Of a stretch of DNA of 64,000 nt, positions 13,775 through 25,239 are shown piece by piece. The translations under genes and the position numbers were made by a program. This stretch comes from Alisma plantago-aquatica. Its lineage: Eukaryota > Streptophyta > Magnoliopsida > Alismatales > Alismataceae. A model generated the notes under the pieces. The model was not told the DNA's origin and ran no database searches. It was given only the letters and a program-made list of their open reading frames with translations. The stretch is taken from the NCBI GenBank assembly GCA_963693085.1, contig OY856409.1, positions 297,452,058 through 297,516,057 of the forward strand. Direction: 5' to 3'. Every line of letters begins with the position of its first letter. Position 1 is the first letter of the stretch.

Positions 13775-15065
13775 ATGGCGGGCGGGGGGCCTCCACCAGC
13801 CCCCGCTACCCAGGCTGGGGGCACCTATGAGAAGAGCGGTGGGCATTCAATGACAGAGGGGCTATGGAGGACTCTGGGCACAGATGTTACCATAGCCAGG
13901 GACTGGGCGAAGGCGGTGGAAGGTCCTCCCATGAGGATCAGGGGAGTAGTTGCCGCCGACCCGAAGAAACCTTTCCGTAAAGAGGGAGATGATAGAAGAT
14001 GCATAAGATTCACTAGGCCCATCATGAATGAGATGGATGACTACCACAGGTTCTCGGTGATCTTACAAGTCATGGGCACCTCAGTGAATGTCCAACAGAT
14101 GAAGGGATGGATGATCAAAATATGGTGGCCGAAGGGGGGGGGCTTGAGGTCTTTAGTTTGATTGATGGTCTCATCTTGGCGAGGTTTGCTAATGAAAGGG
14201 ATCTCCAGGTACCGATGAACAAAGGACCTTGTTTCTTTGATGACCAATTGGTTTTGGTCAGGAGGTGGACGCTTGACGCCAACATCCATCTAACTGCTCT
14301 GAAGACTGCTCCTGTATGGGTTTCACTACCAGACGTGGGGAAGCATTGGTCTCTTTGTGCCATCAATGTCATCGCCCATGCTACAGGGGAGCCCAGAGCA
14401 GTCGAGAAAAGAGTGGAGGGATCTATGCTAGGTTGTGCGTGCTTATGTGTGGACATAGACGCTGATGAAGAACCACCATCAGTGATAATGGTCGAACTAC
14501 CTGATGGGGGTGAATGGGAGGTTAAAGTCCGCTATGAGGCCTTACTGGATCGCTGTGGTTCGTGTAAAGTTTTTGGACATGGAAATGTCTATTGCCCAGG
14601 TGAGCACAACACAAGCCCTTTGCCGCCCCCCCTATCATACCCACAGAAACCAGACTTCCTCCTAAAAGGAAGATGCATACCACCAATAGGGCATTGAGTA
14701 AGCAAGCTTCCAATCACCGTGAGCAACAACAGATGAACTTACAGACAGAGAAAGCAACTACTGCAGAGAAAGGTAAAAGCTCTGTGGTAAATGATGAAGA
14801 AGTAAATGTTGTGGTTGACATCGTGTATGGGGAGGACAACCCATACATGAATGTTGAATCGAGTGGCACTAAGGTGACTGAGGAAATGCCTGTGAGTGGC
14901 TATGATGCAGTTATTACCCCAAGTACAGACTACCCGGACAGGGAGAATATGCACAATAAAAGCACCGAAGTTACAGTGGGAAACCAGTTTGATATTCTGA
15001 ATCAAGTGGAGGAAGGAAAAATTCCTAGTGAGGGGGAGGGGGCTTGTAGCCACAGTCCATGTTAG
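13775..15065 (+). pseudogene. LINE ORF1 (gag-like, DUF4283-type with zinc knuckle), frameshifted
   Basis: The start chosen is ATG 13775 (MAGGGPPPAPATQ), the first Met after the leader. The N-terminal part runs in one frame to a run of nine G at about 14134-14142, where the frame shifts. The continuation (about 14140-14690: LIDGLILARFANE, GPCFFDDQLVLVRRW) is the conserved plant LINE ORF1 core. It ends in a zinc knuckle, CGSCKVFGHGNVYC (Cys-x2-Cys-x4-His-x4-Cys), at about 14551-14595. A second frameshift near 14650-14670 moves into the frame ending at 15065, a hydrophilic tail. The product would bind element RNA in the ribonucleoprotein. It is not translatable as one protein here. The G-run shift could also be a sequencing error. 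Confidence 0.85.
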
Positions 15066-15118
15066 ACAAGAAGTGTTGCTACGAAGACAAAGGGAAGACC
15101 TAAATCCAAAGGAGGAGG

Positions 15119-18100
15119 ATGGGGCAGTCCCATCACAACATGTTAATTATGTATGTGTTAGCTTGGAACATTAGAGGTGCTTCTTTTTCGAAGACTCAAA
15201 GAAAGCTCAGAAGGATTCTCAATGAAATTCAAGCTAATATAGTATGTTGCTTTGAAACTAGAATAAGAAGAAGAAATGCTGATCAGGTGATCTCTATCTT
15301 CCCAGAGCATTGGGGGTGCATTTCCAACCTTGATAAAGTTGAGGGAGGAAGGATTGTGGTGGGGTGGAATCCATATATATGGAAGGTGGAACTTATCAAC
15401 AACACCGACCAAGTCATGACAGTAAGTTGTTTTAATCACGGGGGTTTCTCGTGCATTATATCTGTCGTATATGGAGAAAACCTAGAGAAAGACCATGAGG
15501 ATATGTGGCAAGTGCTGGAAGATACATCTCAAAATGAAATGCCATGGTTGGTTTTAGGAGATTTCAACAACACGAGGTTAGCTTCTGAAAAGTTTGGAGG
15601 AAGAAGAGTCCTTGAGAGGATTCTTAATAGATTCAATAACACGATGGACAAGGCCGGGATGCACCAACTCAACATGTTTTGAGGTGTTACCACATGGTCA
15701 AATAAACAAAAGAAGAATATTGCTAGCTTCCTTGATAGAGGCCTGGTGAACAACGCTTGGCTGGAGGTATTGCCAAATGTGGCCATTAAGCTTGGCTCGC
15801 ATCATTTCAGTGATCATGCCTAGATGAGTTTGCTTATCAATCAAGTCCCCCAACCTCCTCACCCGTTTAGATTTCTAAACATATGGTGTGATTGGGATGG
15901 CTTTAAGGACATGGTTAAATACAATTGGAATGAACATGTGGCTGGGAATCCTCTTTTTTGTGTCTTGAAAAAGCTCCAGAGAATGAAGATAGTATTTAAG
16001 AGGTGATCAAAAGAAAAAGTTAACATACCCAACCTACTCTTTATGGCCAAAAGAGAGTATGAAGATTCTGCACAGTCCTTGAGACTGCATCCTCTTCATG
16101 AGGGTTCCATGGAGAGAGAGAAGAAGTGTGAGGAAAGGGTGAGGAACCTTCAGAAGGTGGAAGAAACATTCCTGTGGCAAAGAAGCAGGATGCGATGGAT
16201 CATGGATGGGGACTGTAACTCAAACATTTTTCATGCTGCTATTAGGAAGAGAGAGATGAGAGACCACACATACGAGCTAATGGATGAAAGTGGCAATGTG
16301 GTGGATGGCTGGGAGGAAATTGCTGCTAGAGCGGTAAATGTTTTCACCAATCTGTATAATAAAGAGCAGAATAATCTGTGTAGTGATGTTGAGCTGTCTG
16401 AAAAAAGGGTGATAGAGGAGATGAATATGAATATGTACAGGGAGGCTACTGAGGGAGAGATAAAGGAGGTTGTTTTCTCTATCCATCCGTCTAAAGCTCC
16501 AGGCCCTGATGGGTTTAATAGTAGGTTCTTCCAAAAGATGTGGAAAACTATCAAAGAAGACGTGTGTGATGTTGTGAAGTGGATAATGAAGGGTGGGTCA
16601 ATGGTGCGAGCAGTGAACCACTCTTTCATTAAAATCATTCCAAAAAATAGCAATGCTAAGGAGATACAAGATTTTAGACCAATCGCGTGATGTTCAGTGA
16701 TGTATAAAATTATAGCGAAAGTCCTTGCTAAAAGATTGAAGGTTGTTCTCCTGAATATCATCTCTACCAACCAGAATGCCTTTGTGAAAGGAAGGCACAT
16801 GGAAGACTGCTTCCTGCTAAGTATTGAGTTCCTCTAAGATTTCAAGAGGAAAACTACCACTGCTAAGGCTTGCATGAAAGTGGATATTAGCAAAGCCTAT
16901 AATCACGTTAGGTGGGCTTTTCTATGGAATACTATGACGTCTATAGGGTTCAACCTGAAGATTGTTGATATTATAAAGCAGTGTGTAATGACGTGTTCCT
17001 TTTCCATCCTTATTAATGGGGTTCCTATTGGTTTTTTCAGATCAGCAAATAGACTTAGACAAGGGGAACCGTTATCCCCCTTGTTGTCCACTCTGGTCAT
17101 GGAGGGGTTAACAAAACTTCTAAAAGATGCCGAAGAGGAAGGGCTCATCAAAACATACAAAGTGAAAGGTATTACAAAATAGAAGGGTGGAGCGGGTTGA
17201 CAATTTCTATGGCCAGCAGGTTGGTTTTGGTGAGATCGGTGCTTCAAACTATGGTCCGCTTCTGGACAACGATGGGTGATATACCCATACCTATCCCACA
17301 TGCTTTCAAAGTTATGACATCAAACTTCATTTGGGCAGGCAAGGGCCGTGAAGTTGCTTGGGATCGTATAGCCAAGCCATATGAAGAAGGTGGGCTGCAG
17401 ATCGTAGGACATGTTCAACTGATGCAAAACAGCAATAAAAAGAGAATAAAAAGATTCATGAATGAGCCTAACAACATGTGGGGCAAGTGGATGAAATTGA
17501 GATATGGGGAGGGCTTCTCTTTTTGCAGCAACACTAGACCTACGCGGGTGTGAAGAAGCATGTGTAGTGAAGTCATGATGAATCAACAACAGTATAGTGT
17601 TGATACTAATGGTGCTTGGCACATCCAGGGACAAACACCACTAATCAACACCGCTACTGGAAACTCCTCTCCCGCAGGATGGACCAAGATGATTTGGGAT
17701 TGCTATAATTTCCCCAAATGGAGTGTTCTGTGCTATAGGGAGATTCTTGATTGCCTCCTTAAAAAAAGAGGATAATAAGATGGGGGTTCACGGTGAATGG
17801 CAGATGCTGCTTCTGCAACCAGCATGAGGAAACCTGTGAGCACCTTTTCTTCAAATGTAAGTGGACTAAAAGGATGTGGAGGCTGGTCTGTTTGAGAAAT
17901 GAATGGGGACAGGGTGACCCGACGCGGATTGGTGAGGCCCGAGCCTGGACGGATGCTAAGTATACCAGGGACAAAGCTATGAGAAGGTATGCAAATCTTT
18001 GCATTACGGGGATCAGTTACTTCATTTGGGCTGAAAGAAACAGAAGGATGCATGACCAGGGTAAATGCAATATGCGTACAATTTTAAAAACTTTTGCTAA

Positions 18101-18188
18101 AGAAATGAAATGGCATGTTAAGTGTAGGACTGAGATTTTGCATACTCTCAATCTGAATGTGCGTTTATACTGGGGATTTTGTAGCTAA
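15119..18188 (+). pseudogene. LINE ORF2 (endonuclease - reverse transcriptase - zf-RVT), with stops and lacking RT motif C
   Basis: The endonuclease domain opens with LAWNIRGASFSKTQRKL (about 15158) and contains GDFNNTR, then SHHFSDHA before a stop at 15821. The linker has the usual WIMDGDCNSNIFHAA. The RT begins with SKAPGPDGFNSRFF and continues through DFRPIA, NQNAFVKGRHMEDC, motif A (KVDISKAYNHVRW) and motif B (RLRQGEPLSPLL). In-frame stops fall at 15680, 15821, 16004, 16688 and 16835; most fit Trp-to-stop or Gln-to-stop transitions. After KVKGITK-stop (17182) the text jumps directly to ASRLVLVRSVLQ in another frame. The stretch that should carry FADD is therefore missing. The C-terminus (17793-18188) is the zf-RVT finger, CCFCNQHEETCEHLFFKC. 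This copy is dead as an enzyme. Confidence 0.9.
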
Positions 18189-18288
18189 TACCATGTATAT
18201 AGTTCCCCTTTTATGGGACCTGGCTGGGTGCCACACAATGTTTGTATCACCCTTTTTGGTTTAATACATTTACCTTACTCCAAAAAAA

Positions 18289-18307
18289 GAAATACAACAT
18301 TGAATGA
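18289..18307 (+). repeat. LINE target-site duplication, 3' copy
   Basis: Identical 19-mer to 13651-13669. It directly follows the A-rich tail and so fixes the 3' end of the LINE at 18288. Confidence 0.92.
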
Positions 18308-18346
18308 TATTAACTCAGTTATGATATCATCTTAGTTTATATCATT

Positions 18347-18850
18347 TCTTTTTTTGGATAAGGTAAAATATTATTAGAGTCAAAAGTGAGTATGGGGAAA
18401 TGGTCCATATACTGTACATCGAGGACTAACAACAAAAATCCCATTGATGTATCACTCTATGGTCAAGACCCTTATAGATGGTAGGTCTGACCCGACAAGC
18501 ATCATTAAGCTTATTTACAAAATCCTCACAAACCTCAAAAAGTCTTTAACTCTGCCACCATGAAGTCTACTATTTCTCTCTTGCCACAATAAGAAACAAA
18601 CAGAAGCAATACAACGTTCAACAAAGCATCACATGGTAAAATTGTCACCAACTTGCTCATTGATACACCAGAGAGCATCCTTTAATGAATCTGGGGGATT
18701 GCCACCCCATCCACATTTGAGGGAAGCCCTGCACCAAAGATACTTAGAGAAAGAACACAAGAGAAAAAGGTGGTTGTGAGATTCATCCTCCTCTTTGCAA
18801 AGAACGCAAAGAGGATTAGAGTCCAAACTCCATTTTCTCATTCTATCAAA
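18347..18850 (-). mobile_element. 5'-truncated L1-type LINE 3' end, minus strand
   Basis: On the minus strand, 18841-18629 encodes the C-terminal zf-RVT finger of a LINE ORF2 (CVLCKEEDESHNHLFLLC, then W..A..KCGW). The frame continues past a stop with recognisable tail sequence, and the 3' end reads 'ttaccttatccaaaaaaag' at about 18347-18370. It is a different LINE family from the one at 13670-18288 and lies about 40 bp beyond that element's right duplication, tail to tail. No target duplication was found. Confidence 0.75.
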
Positions 18851-20254
18851 TAGTATGAGATTAATCTATGTTGTTTGAGTATGATTCCAGACATTAAATT
18901 TTATATATATTACAAAGTGAAAGGTGAACGAATTGATTATAGGATATAGTTAAGAAATTTTTAGTAGATCATGGAACAATGAAATTAAAGAATCATTAGA
19001 CATGCTGATGCACTAACATTGTAGATTCCTTGCATAGGTCTATGCCACAGTGGAGGAAATGATTTACTTAGTGGTAGTGTCTAGAAGAGGAAGCTACAAT
19101 GTACTAGTGGGGCACTAGGGGTTAATCCTAGTATGTACGACCTCATAGCATGGGTGTATAACATCAACTAAAGATTCTTGTGATACCTAATAGTATCCAA
19201 AAAATTAGAGATCCTGACGGTACCAAGTTTTAGTGTAGTGACAATTAAGCACCCAACAACAACCAAAATCCCAATGGTACTCAGTTAAGTTACTACTTAG
19301 TGAGTCGGGTCTCATTCAAATAAATGTAGGCATTTCAATCTAGAGTGTTTTGTCTCTTTGTCTAAGTACCCAGCTTTAGAGGAGGAATCCAATTTATCCA
19401 TCCATATGATATAGCCACTTAATCCAGACATGGTTAGGCCCGTTGTAGATCGGTAACTAGTTAGCAGACATAGAATCTTGGACCAACTCTTAGTCTTATA
19501 GGGTGAGATCATAACTTTCTTCAATTCTTCCATATGTTGTGGTACACCTCATTTGGGTTCAAATCATTGACTAAGTGATTAAAAAAATTAAGAAGTCAGA
19601 CTCAAGAGTTTATATTTCAATTACTCATAATTTAAAGATCAGATTTAGAAATGTATAGTTTAGTTGTCATAAGTATTTAGTATCTTGGCAAAATTTTATT
19701 TTTTTCCTGTTTAGTGTAGTATTTAATATCTTTCTTATGTCTACTTATGCTTCAATACACTTAATAAAGATTATATGCATTATCTAGTCTACTTGGTTGA
19801 ATTTTTATTCATTGACTTAATAGCTCACACTCTATTGATGAATTTTTAGGTAACCCTATTGATTATGGAGATAGCTATATATTCAGGAAGAGTCCTTCCA
19901 AAGAAGGATGATAGCAGTTTTTATGGTAGAATTATATAGTCTCAATCCCTATCCACTCTAGGTCCTTTGTGAGGAAAAAAGAAATATTCTTAATAGTCAT
20001 GTATAAAATTGTCTCTTCCTTCTTCATAGAATGGTTGCAAAATGTATGCTTCATGTGTTTGAGTGCTAAAATATCAAGTGTTGAACAAGAATGGTTTTTC
20101 TAGTTTGATTATGATATGAATATTCATATTGAAGGATTTAATATATGTTCCATACCATGTACATTAAAAAAAGGTTTATACATGTTTGTATTATCTAGAT
20201 TAATTACCTTGGACCCTAACCCTATGGTCTAACATGGATTATGGGATTCAGGAC
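18851..20254. other. No gene seen
   Basis: AT-rich DNA with only short, low-complexity open frames. If the left repeat of the Athila-like element has the same length as the right one, its outer 0.7 kb should lie here, but no similarity to 26957-27675 was found by eye. Confidence 0.35.
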
Positions 20255-21955
20255 TGATAGTCCCTATCATTTCCCATATATTGTTGAGAGGCTCTATTAA
20301 CTAAGTGATAGATAGACATATATATAGATCCAAGCATGGGCTTCTAGGTACACTTCTCAAAATACACTTAGAGGAAAGGAGTGGCATGTAGTGTAGGTGA
20401 ATAGTATTTTACCTCCCACTATCTCTATCTAACCACTAGGCAAGCCTTTTTACTAAGTGCATATGGATAAGAGGATCTAGAAACTTATATCTCTCACATG
20501 GGCTAGTAGAATGGAATATAAAGGGGAAGGGTGAGAAGCTAGATACTATTATCTAAGGAAGTTAGTTTTCCCTCCAAAAAGCCCAAAATCACCCCTTTCT
20601 CCATGACTTAGGCATTTACAAAGCTCAAACAACCATGGAGATAGGTAGGGAAGGAGAAAAGTCAACAATATAAAATTAGATATGAAACAAGATTTTGGTA
20701 TATAAATATTTCCCAATACAATATCATGATTACGTATTTCCTCCCCCCCGAAACAGTACACAATGGGGACTTATTTACTTGTGAAGAAAGAAATAACAAA
20801 AGTAAGGGGAGAAAAAGGTAGAAACCCCATGAATGTGGGTAGATGAAACTCCAATCTTCATTTCCAACAGATCCAAGCTCGTCCTCATCCTCTAAGTGGA
20901 TGGAATAGCATGAAAAGTGTAGGGAATATGGTCAAAACCCTAAAAAACTTAGGTTTTGAGGTAGAAGATGGAAGGAAATGGAGTAAAGGGAGTAGGTAAG
21001 AGTGGGTGGTAGCTATGGTGGCTAACAGTATCTAACCTTAGACTCCTATCTGCCACTAGCATAAATATAGTGGCCTTGGGAGTCTATTGTTAAGTACAGT
21101 TAAAGTAGTAAAACTATAGTAGGAAGCATTGGGGTTGGGTGGGTAGCACGTCTGCAAGGAATGGGAATTAGGGTTTCATTAAGAATAAAAATACAAGTTA
21201 GATTCAAAAGAAAGTCCAACAAAGTAGGATGATCATAAGATCATAATCAAGTAGAATATTTCACATGGATTTAATTCTCAAAAGAGGGATATTATGTAGG
21301 TTAGTATGTTAAGAAAGTGAGAAACTAAATTTCTCAAAGAGGATAATAGCAAATGCAAACATACTACATGAGAGAGAAATATTGGAAGTAGCTCAATATG
21401 AGTAATAGTTATGCAATCATACCTCAGAATGAGTCTACATGTATCCAAAGTCAAAAGCCTAATTCCATCTCAGTCCAAAAATAATCTATAAAGGCACATA
21501 TGAGATTAGATTTAGATTTACATTAACTGTTGAAGCCCTAAAAATTGCCTTTTATTGATAGTGAATTAGGTCATCAAAACCATAACATATTTTATATTAT
21601 ATTTTTTGGAGTTCATAACATATTTTATTTTTTACTTATATATTATTAGATATGAATTTTTAGAAAATCTCACCAATTATATAAATACATAATTTGACAT
21701 GCACTTTGATCTTCTAAGTGTCCATCTATGGTGCTCTTTGCCTCAACACAATCCTTGGTCATTTAGGGATAGGTTGTAGTCATTTGTAGGCTCACCTTGG
21801 TCTCCTCGATGGTTGAGAAGTCCTTGATTCATCCTCTTTCTTTCCCTTCCATCAGTAAGTTCAAAAGTACTTATAAGAACATGCAAGAGCAACCATAAGT
21901 TCATTTGTCATAAAGTGATATTTATTGGGAAATAGAATGCATTCTACATTTATTT
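20255..21955 (-). mobile_element. Left long repeat (probable 3' LTR) of the Athila-like element
   Basis: Long stretches match 27675-29165: 'gctctattaactaag', 'ctaaccactaggcaagcc', 'tttttactaagt', the 'aacaaccat...agatg' block and, after a divergent interval, 'tgcaagagcaaccataag'. The copies are heavily diverged and differ by insertions, especially at about 21170-21690. Position and orientation relative to the minus-strand gag and primer-binding site make this the 3' LTR. Both ends are approximate. Confidence 0.6.
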
Positions 21956-24180
21956 CCATGAATAATGGGGGAAACAACACAATATGAAGACCAAAACATG
22001 GATCCATCACCATGGTGTATCGAATTTGGTGCAATACACAAAAAAGACCGTTCCATTTGCTCAAAAGGGACCATCTTGATGCTACAGGCGGCTGTCCGAA
22101 GTGCAATGATGGGATGGATTGTGTGTGTCGGGCCCATCGGGTGTCCATATTTTGGTTGAATTCCCCACCCTGAGCTGAGGGTGGACGGGGAAGAGGCAGT
22201 CAGACGTGTATACTTTTCCTTAAGTATGCTCCAAAAAAATCTTTCTTTTCAATTCAATATGTAATGAAATGAAAAATGCCCTCAAGTACATGATCATTGA
22301 CTAAATAAGTTCAAGCATGAATTCATACATATGATCAATTTCTCTTCTCTCCACTAACATAAACCAAATCCAATCAAGATACTAAGTGCAAACACTTTAC
22401 ATAGGGATACTAAGACTCAAGTAAGTGAAATAATATTCATAAAACTCTAGGCACACCTTTTCATATTTGGAATTTGTCACGACATCTATGGATGTTATTT
22501 CACTTACATACATTCAACCTTATATGGAAACAGACTCCACATGACCCACATGACTATGTATGGGGTAAATATGGACTAGGTTTTATGTTTCTAGCCCAAT
22601 GGGTATGTAATTAGAAGAAGAGTGGTGGGAAGAAAATTGGAGTGCTAATACATCGTACTTGTTTTTCAATTTTCTTATTGCGTGTTGTTACATAGGAGCA
22701 CCTTTTCTTTTCTTTTTGAAGTTTTCTTTTTATTTTTTCCCTTGTGTAGCTAGGGAATATGGTGTTAGGAAGAAGTGGAGGGGATAAAAGTTTGGCCATG
22801 CCAAAATTTCAAAGGTGACCAAGACTTACTTTTTTGTTCTTTTAGAATCTTTTCATGAGGTGAAATGGATACAAAATGATGGAAGGATGTGGATTAAGAG
22901 AGGGGTCACATGGTGTGGATACTCACGTAAGGTTTCCTGTATGCAAGTCATTCCAATTTTTTTTTCACATGAAATTGAATAACCGTGATGAATGAGAAAT
23001 TATGGTCAACCACATTATTTCCACAAGACTTAAATAACCCTAAACATTTATGGCTTCACTCAATTGAATTTCAACCAAACGATACAATTTTTTAGAAGAG
23101 AAGTAGAAATCATATATATATTAATTCTAAATTTGATATCATTTAGTCATAATCAAGTATTAATGGGAGGGAAATTATAATGGCTAATGAATTCAAGATC
23201 TTGTTCAAATAGGGTGTAAATTAAGCTAGAAATAACTTCTAGATCAAATTGTTTCAAGTTGGAACAAAGTTTAAAAAATGGTTCCAAGTGCTACTATTTT
23301 TAACAAGAACTAGGCTATAAAGTAGAAAATGACAAGAAATCAAAGTCTAACTAATTACACAAGTATTTAGTAAAACCTACATATAACACAATGTGCATAG
23401 GTGGCATGGAAAGAAAGTTTAATTTTTTTAAGAAGTATAAAATAAGTACAAGGAAATAGGCTAATTGACATGAAAGTTTGTGATATGTATGTTGAAAGTG
23501 TAACTAGATAAGTATGTTGGTTTGTGAAGTTGTTAATCATCCCAAGAAAATTTTATAACAAAGGAATAAAGAAAAAATAGGGGCTTATTGTCCTAAAACA
23601 TAGTTTATTTTAAACCATAATGTCTTTAGCATGAAAAAGAATCCTGGGATGATAGGGTAATGAACATGGAGCTATGGTGTCTAAACTAAATCTTTGAGAG
23701 AAATTTAACTCAATTGCGGAGTCCTAGGGCCACATAACAACCATCTTGGTCGGCTGGAACCATGGTTGTGGTGGAGAGAACTGTCATGGTGTCTAATTTC
23801 CTATAGCTTTTTAGTTCTGCCCAATTCTTTCTTTTCAATTTGTATCTCATGGATCAACTATTCCATGCATCATTCTCTCAACTATGTTATTATTCTAACT
23901 TGAATCACAATAACAAAAACATCAATTCTGGTGTGTGTGTGTTTGTTTGTTTAAAAGTATAAAAACAAAACTATAATTGAAATGTGGTTCAAGTGAAAAA
24001 GATCTCAAATCGATGTGGGTTGCCTCTCACTAGCTCTAACTTCAATGCCTTCATCCAGTCTAGTTGTTCATCTCCTTCATCCATTGGAAAAAAACCAACA
24101 TCACATTTTTGAAGTACTATGCCTTCTTGTTGGAATTCAACAATTGCTCTTCGATCCACATGTCATGGAAGTCCAAGCAG
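21956..24180. other. No gene seen; possible short LINE 3' fragment at 21965-22236
   Basis: This is where RT and integrase of the minus-strand element should lie, but none is recognisable. A GC-richer island at about 21965-22236 ends 'ccttaagtatgctccaaaaaaa', which resembles the 3' end of a plant LINE on the plus strand. It has no identifiable coding sequence or target duplication. The remainder is AT-rich and featureless apart from a short (gt)n run near 23930. Confidence 0.35.
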
Positions 24181-24189
24181 ATTTCCTAT

Positions 24190-24900
24190 TCAAATCTATC
24201 CTTATTATTATCCTCTTTGGGTAATGATGTCTTGAAAATGTTCTGGGTCAAATTCAAGTTCATGAAGGTAACCATCATTGTTCCAGTGCGGACATGGATG
24301 TCGAAACTATTGTAGCAAAGAAGGTCTTCCCAAGATGATGGAAATATTTTTGTTTTTCAGTTATATATCTAGAAAAATGAATTCCATTCAGAACACCACT
24401 GTGGTTTCTTTGTCAAGTATCACAAGGACATTGTGCACCTTGACACTTGGGACTTTATTAGATGGATTGTCCAATTGTAGAGTAAAAATTCCCAAATTCA
24501 ATTTACTCAAGGTCAACTCATGATATACAATTTAGGGCATGGGTTCACACTACAAGCCTAGTTTGTCAAAGAATTCTCAATAAGATTCCCACCAACATGA
24601 CATGGTATAAGAGGGGCTCAGGGTCCTTTTTCTTGATGAGAAGGGCATATCACAAGATAGAACTCACTTTCTCAGTCAACTTGATTTTCTTTGGCATTCA
24701 TCCCTTTATCTTCCTTCTAAAAGTGCAAACATCTTTTCAGAATTTGGCATATGTTAGATTTGCTTAATTGAGTCAAGCAATGGGATGTTAACTTTGACTT
24801 CCTAAAATATTTCAAAGATAATAACATTGTATTTTTGCTTCCTTTTGAGTGAAGGATTGTATAAGGCATTTGAGAATGAGGGATAAATAGAACTATCTTT
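24190..24900 (-). pseudogene. Athila-like protease region remnant
   Basis: Read on the minus strand, this stretch resembles the gag-protease linker and aspartic-protease region of Athila-type Ty3/gypsy elements. It has a degenerate DLGAS-like segment (KLGL-stop-CEPMP, around 24555) followed by 'FTLQLDN' and 'VLVILDKET', and about 200 bp later ILGRPSLL (about 24310-24340), the conserved ILGRPFL motif. There are many stops and frame changes. The catalytic Asp is not preserved in readable form. The match rests on motif order only. Confidence 0.5.
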
Positions 24901-25239
24901 TCTTGATCAACTTTATTAAACTAAGGTGTTACTTGATGAACTGAATCATTTTTAGAATTCACATAAGGTCCTTCACTGGGCAATGGTGGAATGGTTGGAA
25001 TCTCTAATGGAGTATGAGGGATAGAATCACTCCCAACTGGAGTAGAGGGTGGAAAACTTGGTATCACATAATCAACAGAATATGGTGTAGTAGAATTTTT
25101 GGTTCTCTAGCATCGTCACAAACCTTCTCCAGAATTCAAGTATCAACATAGCATTGATCAACATGATCTTTTCCCTTTTTTCTTTTGGGTTGCTCAAGAA
25201 CCTTTCCAGTCATCAAGACAGTCACACATTCACTTATTT

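Larger units (their letters stand above)
13670..18288 (+). mobile_element. L1-type LINE, full insertion but coding-defective
   Basis: The element is bounded by perfect 19-bp target duplications and ends in a short A tail (ccaaaaaaa). The order is a 5' leader of about 105 bp, ORF1 (nucleic-acid-binding, zinc knuckle), ORF2 (apurinic-type endonuclease, reverse transcriptase, zf-RVT-like zinc finger) and a 3' UTR with an A tail. ORF1 carries two frameshifts. ORF2 carries at least five in-frame stops and an internal deletion that removes the RT catalytic YxDD block. At about 4.6 kb it is shorter than typical intact plant L1 elements (about 6 kb, family knowledge), consistent with the internal deletion. 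It cannot mobilise itself. Confidence 0.92.

Noticed and set aside
21965..22236. LINE 3' fragment with its own coding remnant
   Set aside because: Only the A-tail-like end is suggestive; no zf-RVT finger or target duplication, so it was not called as a separate element.
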